This document shows, piece by piece, positions 1 to 10,489 of a DNA stretch of 64,000 bases (its first letter is position 1; each line of letters begins with the position of its first letter). The notes under the pieces were generated by a model. That model searched no databases. It was not told the origin of the DNA and saw only the letters and a program-made list of their open reading frames with translations. A program made the translations under genes and the position numbers. The DNA is from Toxotes chatareus (Eukaryota > Chordata > Actinopteri > Toxotidae): NCBI GenBank assembly GCA_016801885.1, contig CM028882.1, forward strand, positions 17,129,047 through 17,193,046, given 5' to 3'.

Positions 1-2960
1 CAAAAAGTGGCAAGTTGATTAAAAAGAAAGCATGCACAAACTTGCTATTGCGCTATCTGTTAACATTTTTAATTTCATACATAGAACTACAGGATTTACT
101 TGATAATTTTCAAAAATTTATGATGTACAGTATTTAATATAGGCCTATTTTGTTGTATGTGTTGCATATTATTCAAAAACTGAACAAAGTGGGGCCTCTG
201 TTACAAGTGGCAAAGCTTTCTGTGTATAATTTGTCTAATAAACAGGTTTTCTACAGTGGGATCGTATTTGTTGTCTTTGCTAATCCTAGACAACCATGAA
301 TGAAAGGCGTTAAATTTCAATTACTTAGAAAATATTTATCAGCAAATTGTGAATAATTACTGCTATGTATTGTTATTCTTTGTGATTTAGGGGCTCAACT
401 CTGACATGGAAACACAAAATGGCAGCAATGACACCTCAAAGTTAAGTACTCCCTCATGTCTCTTTGAACATCAGTAAATTCTCAGAAAAAACTTCACTGG
501 TGACGAACTCTTCATAGAGGTAGAGTTTTACACTAAAGAACCTTCCACATAACAAATAACTGTTTGCTCTTTTTAGTGAACAGAAGCACTGCAATCAAAA
601 GAATACATCACCAGCAGACATAACATCTTCCAAGATTGCCAAAGGTCCTTCACTCCACAGTGTTGACTTTCGTTGGATATGTCTCATCTTCATTCTTTTC
701 CAGTAGAAGTCACTTCAGTCACATCGTACTGGTAAGTCAACCCAGGTACTGGTACCAAGTTGCTGTAACCAACAGGTTTTTGTAAGGATTCTCCCTTCAC
801 TCTGTCTTTTATTTTATTATCATTATTTTATCAACATTGATCACTAGATAACAAAGGTTAACTGATTTGCAATGTCAGAGAAGAATCCATGATGATCAGT
901 CTAAAAAAGTGAATGATTCCAAACCTGTAATAAGGACTAATCATAGGCTTTGAGGGGTTTGTAAACTTGCATGTCTCAGTGTAATTTTGGCCTTTTAAAT
1001 TTCAAAGAGTCAATTGATCCAGAACAAGCTAAATTGATTGATGATTCAGGGTGTCCTTTAATTATGGATGAAAAAGCATTTTACCCCTTGCAGCTGCAAA
1101 TTATTAAGCCTCATAGATTTATGGAGGGACTATTTGGTTTAAGTTACGTAAATTAAAGTAAATTGTTTGAAATAGGTTTGGGTGATGTGAGATGTGAGAT
1201 TTTATGTGTGGGATAGATTTAAGATTTTAAGGACAAGAGTGACCTGTCCTTTTGTGTCTTTCTCTTCAAATACCTATACCTTAATTATTATTATAAAAGC
1301 AGTAATAATAATAAATGTAATACCTTGTTATCGAATCTCCTCATCCTGTATTTTTGTCATGTATGATTCCATTTGCCCATCTCCCAGTCACACAGTCTCA
1401 TTTGTTTTCTACAAGTACAAATCTTTTTCACACATATACAAACTTGAATTTCTCATGCATTTTTACAGGTTTACAAGTGATTTACAAAAATTTTGGAACT
1501 TTGCCAAAATTCATAATCCAACATATAATACACAATTTGTCAGATATGTATTGAAGCTATTCTCTCACCTGCTTCTCATAGAACAACAGGTAGGCTGTTC
1601 TTTGACGCTATTGACAGACCGAGGTGCCCATTGTCTCCCTGACGTTCTTGTCGTTGTAGGTCAGCCAACGGTCTGTCAAGTCTCCAGATGTTTCCCGATA
1701 AGCACTGTCGCAGATGTATCGTCCTGAGAGGAGAGAACACACTTGTTAATGGTACATCTGAAAAGGTACTGGATTCTAAAATCTCGAGACTTGACTCATT
1801 TTCAACATCTCTGGCTGCCAAACACTGTACTGTGTCAAAGTAAAGTGGTTTCTTTGTGTTACAAATGAAGTGTGACATTTCTTTACTGAACATATATTCT
1901 TTACCTGTTCTGTGTCTCTGCATTCAGGATTCACCACCAGCTCCCTTGTTAGAACCACAGGGCTGTCCACCTTCTCCAGCCTGAAGGATGGGGTGAATCT
2001 GAATCGTTTAACCCAGAGGATCAACCACCTTTTGACAGAAAAAGGAGGAAGAAACAGATGAAAGTAGGTTACATTACAAACTCACAAGGGAAGACACCTG
2101 ACTCCGCTTTGTCCAGGTTAATGTAGTCCTCCTCCCTTTTCGATTGGATAACACATTAACATCTGGAAGGCCATGTAAGCACTAACAGGGCAGGTCTAGC
2201 TTGTGCCCATGTTGACTGCTGCCGTCTGTAAGCCACATTTCACAGATCTCAGCATGTCGAGCACACAGGTGAAGAATTCATGGGTGTACTGTACAGAAAC
2301 ATAAAGAAAAGAAAGTGTGTGCTACCATGCTGTCTGTTGTAACCAAAAAGTGTACTAACTTTCTGATTGTCATCTTCAAACAATATATGAACATTCAGTG
2401 TGTGTGTGTATTTGAGCGTACTCATGTGCTTACCCCAGACAGACCAGCTCCTTTCTAGGAAGGGTTTTCTTGCTGGATGAGTGTCCAAATATGCCATCTT
2501 AAATTGAGGTCATGTATTAGAATGAAGTGAACGGTGGTGGACTTGTCTATTCACATGTTGCATTCAGGCCCATTGTGCCCTGGACCCTTGTGTTTCTGTG
2601 GCACACAGTTGGTGCACAGCTCTGAAATTACATTGTTTACAACTTCTAGCAAGTATGACACCAAGAGAATGATTCAAACAGTATTTGAAGCACGTGGTAA
2701 AGGGCTTATGGTCTGATACGGTTTACTCAAACCTGAAACAGAATCCAGAACAGAACAGAAGTCCTTTATCACAGCTGAATACCATCTTAAATTAGAAGTG
2801 GCCGATTGTGACTTATTCTCTTAGAGTTCTGTCCTCTTCCCTGTGCTGTAACTTGGATCATTTCTGGCTGCCATCTTACTCTGTGTGAAAAAAATCTATT
2901 TCACATTAAACCATCAAATCAAACTTTTTTTTTTTGTAAAATACAAAACAAAATGAAAAA
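1..2960. other. Non-coding 5' flank, no gene recognised
   Basis: AT-rich, non-coding stretch upstream of atoh1. The longest ATG-initiated frame (971-1156, + strand, 61 codons) has no recognisable domain, no obvious splice partner and composition like its surroundings, so I treat it as chance. In mammals GRID2 lies on this side of ATOH1, but I could not recognise any glutamate-receptor exon here. The only structured element I see is the inverted repeat at 1611-1679. Confidence 0.6.
1611..1679. repeat. Inverted repeat, 11-bp perfect arms
   Basis: TTGACAGACCG at 1611-1621 is perfectly mirrored by CGGTCTGTCAA at 1669-1679. Inside the 47-base spacer CTGAC and GTCAG form a second short pairing, so the segment could fold as a two-tier stem. 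Two CAGATG E-boxes follow within 60 bases. Whether it is a mobile-element remnant, a structured RNA or a binding-site palindrome cannot be told from sequence. Confidence 0.5.
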
Positions 2961-2966
2961 TGCAGA

Positions 2967-3030
2967 GCAAGGCAAAAGTTTATTTGTATAATGCATTTCA
3001 TTCCAGGGGCGATTCAATGTGCTTCACATA
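2967..3030 (+). repeat. Fragment of a common teleost interspersed repeat
   Basis: The text around 2980-3028 (a run resembling TTTATTTGTATAATGCATTT, then GATTCAATGTGCTTCACATA) matches from memory a very common fish repeat that reads roughly 'tttatttgtatagcgcatttcat...caattcaaagtgctttacat'. It is short and diverged. The assignment rests on recall of that repeat, not on a search. Confidence 0.55.
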
Positions 3031-3338
3031 GGCTATCACTTCAAAGGCCTGTGTACTGTTGTTAACTGTTGGAGAGATACACTGCTGAGGACCACTGCTG
3101 TCAAGTTCAATGGAGCATTACATTGTAGTAGCCCTTTTTAACCAGAGAGAGGCAGTGTTTAGTTCCCCCAATGTCAGAGATTTCCTTGTCTCCTTGTCTC
3201 TGTTAGTTTGCTCAGTTTTTACTTAATGACAAGTTGAATCGCAGCCAGACATTGCAAAACCTGTTGCAGGTTAATGGAATAATAATAATAATTTATCAGA
3301 TGTTGATGGTGCTTTGAATTCCACTGGACACATGAGTG

Positions 3339-3401
3339 ACAACAAACTGATGACTGTGATCTCTCCTCTGATTTATGAGAGATCACAGCCATCACCGTTG
3401 T
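3339..3401. repeat. Long imperfect hairpin (about 25-bp stem)
   Basis: The left arm 3339-3365 and right arm 3377-3401 pair along almost their whole length. The inner 17 positions (3349-3365 with 3377-3393) have one mismatch, then a small bulge, then five more pairs, with an 11-base loop at 3366-3376. The total length of 63 bases is in the range of a microRNA precursor, but a palindromic mobile-element remnant is equally possible. No flanking target-site duplication is obvious. Confidence 0.5.
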
Positions 3402-3577
3402 GAAGCCATGACTTTTTGTAATTTCACCTCTATGGAGAGTGATTCTATACCTAAAGTTATTCTGCTCATCTTTTTTGTTTGATGAGTGTTCACCCTCATT
3501 TAAAATGTGTTGTTAGTTTCTGGGGGGATAGCAGGGTTTTGAGAGCAAAAGTATGAGAACTTGTTATTTATTTATTG

Positions 3578-3936
3578 GTGTTGGGAGAAGTACAGCTTTT
3601 ACTTGAGAAGGGAAAAAAGCAAGGCAACAATGTAGAAATGCTCCATTATGTGCCCTGCATTCAAAATTTTACCCAAGTAGAAGTACAAAAGTATTCAGAG
3701 CAAAATGTACTTAAGGTATCAAAAAAAGGGTTGTTTTACATGATTGGATTATTACTGAAGTAACACACGTAAGGAGCATTAACATAGCTTTTATTCGATA
3801 ATGCATCGTACTTTGTAACTTTGTAACTTTGTAACATTTTTTTACGAGCAAAATGTTGATCTTCAAAGTAAGTCGTAATTAAAGTAGTAAAATAATGACC
3901 CTGGAGTAACATTTAGGAGAGTATATACCCATCACT
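3578..3936. repeat. Diverged teleost interspersed repeat ('agtaaaagtac' type)
   Basis: The segment is dense in motifs such as AAGTACAGCTTTTACTT, AAGTAGAAGTACAAAAGTA and TGTACTTAAGGTATCAAAA, ending in GTATATACCCATCAC. This is the composition of a widespread fish repeat rich in 'agtaaaagtac' words. A local triplication of ACTTTGTA lies at 3810-3835. No protein is encoded. The copy appears old, and the family name is not certain. Confidence 0.55.
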
Positions 3937-4275
3937 TATTTTGCTGCGATATTTCCCTCTCAGGTACAGTGCTTAGTTACTTTCCGCCGCTGTCTAAAGT
4001 AAATTACACTTTGCCTAGTATTGGTTGAACAAATTATTAAACTTTGGAGACAATAAAGTATCCTTGGTGAAGCTGGTTTTATAGCTTAGGAGTACTTCAT
4101 CAAGGACAATATTCAATACTAGATTTTGGAAAGGCTGCAGTTAGGTTTTTAAATCCCTGTCCAGCTCCCCTCACTCCAGTCTCGTGCCCGTCGCGCCTCG
4201 GTCTCCCGGGAGATGGGAATGAGAAGCGGCAGCACGCAGACTCTTCTCGCGCATTGGAATGGGAGCCCCCCAGGC

Positions 4276-4345
4276 GTGACCAATGGAACATAGAGTCTCC
4301 ATTGTGGCTGCGACACTTTAATAATCGCCAGCTACAATATCCAAC
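4276..4345. promoter_or_regulatory. Candidate upstream control element of atoh1 (SOX/CCAAT pair)
   Basis: A GC-rich island about 1.9 kb upstream of the atoh1 start contains ACCAATGG and CCATTGTGG arranged as an inverted pair: CAATGGA at 4281-4287 mirrors TCCATTG at 4298-4304. An E-box-like CAGCTA and an AACCTGTC follow. CCATTGT fits the SOX consensus. SOX2 is a known upstream activator of Atoh1, but function here is inferred only from motif content. Confidence 0.25.
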
Positions 4346-5118
4346 CTGTCGGTAGCTTCAGGAGCCCGGCCCGGCCCGTTGGATGGGGGGCTTGTAGGTG
4401 GGAAGAGGGGGCGAACGCTCGGCGCCAGACCTCTAGCCCGCAAGACGTCCTCATGATGAATACATGAATAAAAAATAGAAAACACTGATGTCGGGTTATC
4501 TCTTAAATTATGGGATTTCTTCCCACAAATTGTGTTTTCCCCGTAATTTGCAGCTCCCCGAGTTTCAGATTATGGACCCAAACCCATATTTCTAACCATT
4601 CTTAGCGTGTATTTGATGTCAAAGTTGTGATGTTTATAGGGTCGTAGCTTACTGCCTCTAATGTTGTTTTCGGCCATTTAAAGTTGCCGACAAAAAGGCT
4701 GGGCAAGAATAGTAACAGGTAGTCTTGCCCCCTTGATCATTGTGCCTCATACATTGGGGCTACTGTATCTAACATGTAGCTCAGGCTATATCCTTCTTAT
4801 CCTAAATCGACCGTGGCAATTAGGTTAAATAGCCAATTTCCACCCAGCAATTAGCCCATTGTTCATTTGCCAGGTTAGGCCTAAAGTTTGCATCTCAGTA
4901 AGCATGGCTTCTTTGATCAGTAGACTGCAGCTGGTTTCCTCAACGGCTATAATTTGTCCAAACTTTAGTTTTTAATTTTTTTTTGTCTATAGCTTTACAA
5001 TTACTCCTTTTAACTTGTGTTCACAGCTCTTAATTAAAATATCTAATAATGAAAAATGGAAAAGTGAGCATTAGAAATAAGATAAGTTGTACTGTCACAG
5101 GTTTAAGGACACATCGTG

Positions 5119-5121
<3 letters not shown>

Positions 5122-5154
<33 letters not shown>
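5122..5154. repeat. (GT)n microsatellite
   Basis: About 16 uninterrupted GT units. The long frames across it on both strands are repeat artefacts. Confidence 0.95.
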
Positions 5155-5158
<4 letters not shown>

Positions 5159-6043
5159 TCTCCTCACTGCTTCCAGTTGAAACCGCGCGCCACATACAGC
5201 TCGTGTCAGTACGGAAACAGTGTTGAGCGCGAGACCCCTGCTCATGTTTCCGTTCCCTGTGAAGCCCTTTCTATCGACAGGGCGTTCCGAGAGCTGGATC
5301 AAAAGGTTTTAGACCCGCTACAAAAGAAAAATGGAAACTGGAGATGATCTTAGAATGAATGAATTGACAATGAGCGCGCAAGCCCCAGGAGCCTCAAAGA
5401 TTTAGTTATTTATTTATTTTTAATTTTTTTTTTTTGCTGACTTTTGGTCAAGCTTTACTAATCCCAAAATCTTTTCTTTTTGGTCAGGTTTTATTCTGTC
5501 AAGTTTGTTCATTTCTACAACTTTTTCTTAAATTGTGAGTTTAAAAAAGTGTTTATTTGGGCTTATAGTTGTCTTACCAGAAATGAATGTAATAGGCCTA
5601 TCATGATGGGCCTTAGTCTTTGTTGACTTGAACTTTGGTGTTAGGGGGTTCTGCTGGAAAATGTTGAACTAATCAGGCTTCACTGCTGCGTTTGAGACAC
5701 AAATGCAGCTTTTGGGATAACGGGGCAAGGGAAACACTTTAGACAGTTAAGGATGGCAAATTAACCCTTTTCAACCTCTGCAACATCTCTTTCCTTCTCC
5801 CTCCCTCTGACATGCCTGAGATTTAAGACAGACGCACGGACAGGTAGGAATCCTGTCCCAGCTGCGCACGTCTCTCGCTGCCCACGCTCCTTACCTAAAA
5901 CTGTCGCCGCCCCGTGCACGTGCGTCCTGTGGGAGGTTCCCCTTACCTCCCTTGCGTTAAACACTCCTTAAATCGTTACGTTATCATAAACAGTCCGGCT
6001 TCGGGGGGCTATAATCACCTCTCTCGGGCTTTACCGAGGCTTC

Positions 6044-6140
6044 TCATTGGACGTCAACACGCGACCAGCGCGAGGAGGGGGGCTCCCAGGCGCGTGCCGC
6101 TTTTTAAACCGACGCCGCGCCTTGAGACACCAGAGAAGGA
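6044..6140 (+). promoter_or_regulatory. atoh1 core promoter
   Basis: An inverted CCAAT box (ATTGG, 6046-6050) abuts a CRE-like GACGTCA (6050-6056), and a TATA-like TTTTTAAA sits at 6101-6108 in GC-rich DNA. Transcription would then begin near 6130, leaving a leader of roughly 130 bases. I see no ATG in that leader ahead of the start codon at 6263. The spacing is right for a TATA-driven promoter, but the exact start site is inferred. Confidence 0.5.
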
Positions 6141-6262
6141 GTCCCGCACGCGACCGTTATACCCACACAGTGCGACAGCATTGTAGTGTGTGCCTCTAAG
6201 AATCTTTTTTTCTGAGATCGCTAGTCGGTTTAACTTTGCCTACCTGTTGGGTTTCTGGAAAC

Positions 6263-7657
6263 ATGGATGTCCTAAGCGTGGACGACTGGAGCAAAGACGC
6301 CCTGGAGACAGTGGCAGCCCTCGGCTTGCGGCAGCAGAGCCCCAGAGTGGTGGAGAGGGGAGGGAAGCAGCAGTTCGAGGAGTCCCGCTACGAACCTGGA
6401 CTGACGCTCGTGGACAGCGGCAGTGACCCACGCGCCTGGCTGGCTTCAGTGCAGCCTTCTGGCACCTGCACGGCACACGCCACTTCACCCGACTACCTGC
6501 GGCACTCGCCTTGCCCGAGCACCGGTTCCTACCAAGGTGAGAAATGCTTCTTATAAGTTCTTCGTTGCTTGCAACATTTGGACTTTTCAAAGCAATGTCA
6601 CCTGCAATAAAACATCATACGCAACAGGCAACTGGGATGCGGAGTGGTGATTAAGCCCTTTTGGAGGAAGTTTGCAAATAAAAAGGAAGTTCAAAGTTTA
6701 TTTTGTACAATTAAAACATTGTTATGTTCTAGATTATGAACTAAACAGTCACAGAAGTATATGCATATATTATAGGTTGTTGTCAAACCAGACCCATTCA
6801 GAAAAATTGTTCATTTTTCAGAGAGTGGCTCCCCGGGGTCACCGGGCCATCCCAGCCCTCCCAGCTACAGAAAATCTGCCAAGAGCCCCTCCTCTTCTTC
6901 GCTCAAAGTCCGGGACCTGTGTCGTCTTAAAGGCACGGTCGCCGGGCCCGATGAGGAGGCATCTACGAGACAGAGAGCCCCGTCCAGTAAACCGATCAGC
7001 GGCATCCAGAAACAGAGGCGCGTGGCCGCCAACGCGCGCGAGAGGAGGCGGATGCACGGGCTTAACCACGCGTTTGACGAACTGCGCAGCGTCATCCCGG
7101 CGTTTGACAACGACAAGAAACTCTCTAAATATGAAACTTTACAGATGGCGCAGATTTACATCAACGCTCTGGCTGAGCTGCTCCAAGGACCAGTCTCCTC
7201 CAACAGCAGCAATACCGACACCTCCAGAAGTAACAACAACTCGCCAAAGTGTGACATTATGATTTCTTCCGCCGTTGGTTTTGACGGAGCGACAGACAGA
7301 GCTTCCCCCTCTCCTACAACCTGCAGGACAGCTGCGGCTATGCCCGCCTCAGGTAGCAGCTTACCTGTCCACATCGGCGGGACGCCTTTCCGCTCCTCCT
7401 TCGACGACGGTTCGTTTTCCGCCATGGTTGAAGAAGCGATGTGTTCGACCTCTGCTAAATCCTCCACCCGGCCAGGCACTTCGCTGGCACCGATCGGAGT
7501 TGGAAGAAAAGAGTCTCCCCGGAGCGACGGAGAGTTTTCCCCCCATTCCCACTTCAGTGACTCCGATGAAATAGCGATGGAGCTCCACTCAAGTGAAGAA
7601 GATGACCTTTCAGAACTCAAGCTACCCAGTCACCATCATCACTCTGTTTCTTTCTAA
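6263..7657 (+). CDS. Atonal bHLH transcription factor 1 (probably atoh1a), two coding exons
   Basis: Atoh1 is a nuclear proneural bHLH factor that binds E-boxes with E-proteins and specifies hair cells, cerebellar granule precursors and other rhombic-lip neurons. CDS is 6263-6536 joined to 6822-7657 (369 residues), with the ATG in strong context (AAACATGG). Exon 1 carries the family motif DPRAWL (around residue 54) and exon 2 the bHLH at residues about 158-216, with basic region NARERRRMHGLN and loop NDKKLSKYET. The conserved C-terminal SPRSDGEFSPHSHFSDSDE is present, followed by an acidic and His-rich tail ending SHHHHSVSF. The 285-base intron (6537-6821, GT-AG, phase 1) is odd because mammalian ATOH1 has an uninterrupted coding region. 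Without splicing, translation stops at 6556 after 97 residues, before the bHLH. Linkage to smarcad1 matches mammalian ATOH1-SMARCAD1. Paralogue a versus b is inferred from the full-length C-terminus and synteny. Confidence 0.95.
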
Positions 7658-7935
7658 ATAATTAAAAATTAAAACATACTTATACTTTATTAAACGTTCA
7701 CTTCAGCCGACAACAAAATAGTATCAATCCGTGTCAATCATTCCTGTTTATCTGTTGCTCACCAAAATGCATTTTTAAGAGGATAGAAATTTTAGCTTCT
7801 TCTAAAACGTTATGTTCAATTTTTAACAATAATTATATTTTATCATCTTTTTGCATAGTCGAAAGATTATTTTTTATGTGATATAGCCCTAATTCGGTTC
7901 TGCCAATAGATGTAGCCTACAGCCTATAATTTCCA

Positions 7936-7949
7936 GTTTCCATGGAGAC
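7936..7949. promoter_or_regulatory. RFX X-box-like palindrome in the atoh1 3' region
   Basis: GTTTCCATGGAGAC resembles the palindromic RFX site GTTGCCATGGCAAC with differences in the half-sites. It lies about 280 bases past the atoh1 stop, inside the presumed 3' UTR, next to GC-rich DNA with a second CCATGG. This is only a motif match. Confidence 0.25.
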
Positions 7950-8512
7950 GTGGCTGGAAGACCCCTCTGCCATGTCGCGCGCAGCACTGCCATGGGTATT
8001 TCCCACGTCACTCCGACCAAAAATGCTGTCTTCCACAAAATCATACCTTTATGCATAACTGTTTATATTTGATAATGTACAAAAACTTTTTTGTAGCTAT
8101 AAAATGTGTTTTGTTGTGATTCATGTTCTTGTCAGTTTGTTTGTATAATGTATTTTGTTTTGCAACTTCAAAAGTTCATGATGTGCACTTTAAAAATGTA
8201 TAAGCCAGAGGCTTGAAAAATGCGATTTTTGTTTTCAAACCATAAACAATATTGTTTTGATTTGTTTGATAGTGTAGTACTGCCAATTCCATACAAATAG
8301 CCTATTTAATGTAGCCATCATTGCTGCCTTCTTTTGTATTTTCTTTTGTATCTTCAGATGAACTTGAGTGTCTTTTGCTTTCACTGGATGAGATTAATTG
8401 ACATGTATTTATTGCTATGTTTCATTTGATTTGCTTTTTATAACTCCATAGTTAAATTTGCTGAAACAAGCTATCATTTTGCCATTTATTGTTATATGAA
8501 TTTGATTTTGGG

Positions 8513-8518
8513 AATAAA
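8513..8518 (+). terminator. Probable atoh1 polyadenylation signal
   Basis: This is the first AATAAA I find downstream of the stop codon on the coding strand, giving a 3' UTR of about 860-880 bases. The intervening sequence is AT-rich with TTGT/TTTT runs typical of vertebrate 3' UTRs. Confidence 0.45.
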
Positions 8519-8647
8519 AAAGCAAACGAAAATGTAATGTTTCTTTGTCTCTGTTGTTTCCAACCACTACTGCAGGGAACTCTTTTTTTTCCGATTGTTT
8601 TTAAAATAAATTTTAATTGTAGATTTCCATCAAAATATTTCCCTCTT

Positions 8648-8687
8648 AATAATAATAACAACAACAATAATAATAATAATAATAATG
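8648..8687. repeat. (AAT)n/(AAC)n trinucleotide microsatellite
   Basis: Tandem AAT and AAC triplets. The poly-Asn or poly-Leu frames here are repeat artefacts. Confidence 0.9.
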
Positions 8688-8888
8688 AGTGGTTATCTGT
8701 GTGTGAATTTTATCAGTCAGGACTACTGAAGTTTATTAAAGTGCTGGTGATTGTGTTTAAATAGCGGGGACGTTCCGTGTGTCATTTAGGCATTTTAAGC
8801 TTTGCGCGCGTTATTCATACGCCATTTGGTGAGACCAAGCTGGGTTTATGGCTTCTAGCCATTATAGCTATTATTTTAATTGTTATCG

Positions 8889-9043
8889 TTAATAATAATA
8901 ATAATAATAATAATAACACCAACAACAACAATATTAGTACTACTACTACTACTACTACTACTAATAATAATAATAATAATAACAACAACAATAACAATAA
9001 TAATAATACATTATTATGATTATTATTATTATTATTATTATTA
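8889..9043. repeat. Complex AAT/AAC/ACT-ATT triplet array with inverted halves
   Basis: Blocks of AAT, AAC, ACT, AAT and AAC triplets are followed, after ACATTATTATG, by an ATT array. Because ATT is the complement of AAT, the outer blocks are inverted copies that could extrude a long hairpin. The array separates the atoh1 transcription unit from the enhancer core near 9.7 kb. Confidence 0.85.
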
Positions 9044-9585
9044 GGCTTTGATAAATATTGTAATAAAAATATAACATAATTCAAAGCTTCAATTATGTAA
9101 TTTTTGATACTACTTTTATTGTATAGGACTACATTTACATCTTCGGTGCTGTAACTTTCAATAATATATTTTTAAAAACGTTGCCTAAGTTGAGTAAATC
9201 GACAGGGTTCAGACGATAATAAAGTTTGAATAAAACTTTATAATTTGGCGACCAAATTGAAGTGTGAAAAGTTTCTGTACTTCAGACCACATAATTTCCA
9301 TTTAATTAAAGAAACTTAAAGCACTTGGTCTCCTCTTACGTAATTTATCTAAACTAACACCGGCATGAAACGTGTCCAACACGCGCTCGCTCGCCATATG
9401 CCGCAGGTGCACGCGCCCCCCGGCCTACAGTCCTGTGATTGAGTGTATGAAACTGCAATGTTTGTGGCGAATTCGACGTAGAAAAGCGCTGCATTAAATT
9501 ATAGCACAGAGTTGCGACAAACTCCTCCACGCTCGACGAAAAGTTTTTTTTTTTTTCTTCTTTTTTTCCTGAACTGTTGCCACGT

Positions 9586-9730
9586 CGTCCATTTGGTGAA
9601 TGCCAGATTTGGTGATAGGGAGTGTGCATTAATTTCAGGCTATTGTTGGCAGGCTCGTGGGCCGAGGTGTTGGATGGCCTCAATGAAGCACGCGCTGTCA
9701 GCTGGTGAGCGCTCACGGGTCCCCACCGTG
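9586..9730. promoter_or_regulatory. Atoh1 3' autoregulatory enhancer core
   Basis: The block contains GCACGCGCTGTCAGCTGGTG (9688-9707), with E-box CAGCTG at 9699-9704 and N-box-like CACGCG at 9689-9694. From memory this arrangement is almost identical to the E-box region of the mouse Math1/Atoh1 3' enhancer, through which ATOH1 sustains its own transcription. An upstream CTATTGTTGG (about 9640-9649) fits a SOX site. The position, about 2 kb past the stop codon, agrees with the 3' location of the mammalian enhancer. An N-box beside the E-box suggests opposing HES repression. Identity is by recall of the mammalian core, not by alignment. Confidence 0.7.
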
Positions 9731-9899
9731 TCCCCGAGGACCTGACTCGAGAGGGAACACACTTTCTCAACTGAAGAAAGAACTACACACAAACACACAC
9801 ACATACACACGTCGGCACACCTCCTCCCCTCTACTTCTTTCTCTGTCTTTTATTTCTGCCTCTCCATCAACTCAAACAAGCACGCGCATGTGAACGCAC

Positions 9900-10340
9900 G
9901 CATTACAACCACACTGGCTCTGGCAACCTGTCCTGCTGCGTGACTCAGGCTGAAGTTAGTCCCCCCCACCCCCTTACACCAACCTATTTGCGACTCATCT
10001 ACTATGTGTCAAAAGCCTGGAGGACAAAGGAGCGTAAAAATGAAAAATATATATATAAATGGAAAAAAAACTTAGAAATTATTCATGAAATTGCCTGAAC
10101 TACCTGTCTGCTACCTGTCAGTGCTCCGTCCCCCACCCACCGACTTTGGCCAATCACAATCCGTGCCCCTTTGCTCGCCTTCTGAAGGCTGTGAATAAAG
10201 CGGACTATCATGAAGATGCTGTGTTAAATTATTAACAGAATTTATGCACGTGGAACTGTATCTGAGTATGATCAGACAGCCATCTGCAGCGAGTTCGTGT
10301 TGCGGTGAAAGGTGATCAAGTTTCCGTGACTATATCAAAG
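9900..10340. promoter_or_regulatory. Possible second atoh1 3' enhancer block
   Basis: This stretch next to the enhancer core is not repetitive and carries several recognisable sites: ACCTGTC twice near 10110, CCAATCACAAT near 10151-10161, an AT-rich homeodomain-like TTAAATTATTAACAG near 10225, and CACGTG near 10248. In mammals the Atoh1 3' enhancer has two conserved parts (A and B). This could be the other part, but I cannot show conservation. Confidence 0.3.
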
Positions 10341-10489
10341 GGATGCTGCAGAAACACAACAACAAAACTATTGTTTTCTGAGAAGATAAACGGCAAATCA
10401 TCGCGATTGTCCTGCGGGTTTTTAAAAATGCTCTTTTACGGACGTTTCAGATTTCCACAAAAACGTTTGTTTTTTATTGTTTAAAGCAG

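Noticed and set aside
971..1156. 61-codon ATG frame upstream of atoh1
   Set aside because: No domain, no splice partner, no promoter signals; composition equals the surrounding AT-rich DNA.
1194..1727. 177-codon frame overlapping the inverted repeat
   Set aside because: Low-complexity start, no recognisable domain and no matching exon structure; a random open stretch.
5030..5302. Frames rich in Thr-His or Val-Cys across 5.1 kb
   Set aside because: Artefacts of the (GT)n/(CA)n microsatellite, as are similar frames at 19.8, 22.8, 26.2, 27.1 and 30.4 kb.
1..6000. GRID2 exons expected upstream of ATOH1 from mammalian synteny
   Set aside because: No glutamate-receptor-like exon could be recognised in this stretch.
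7156..7620. 154-codon antisense frame opposite atoh1 exon 2
   Set aside because: Shadow of the real bHLH coding frame, Ser/Glu-rich with no family resemblance.
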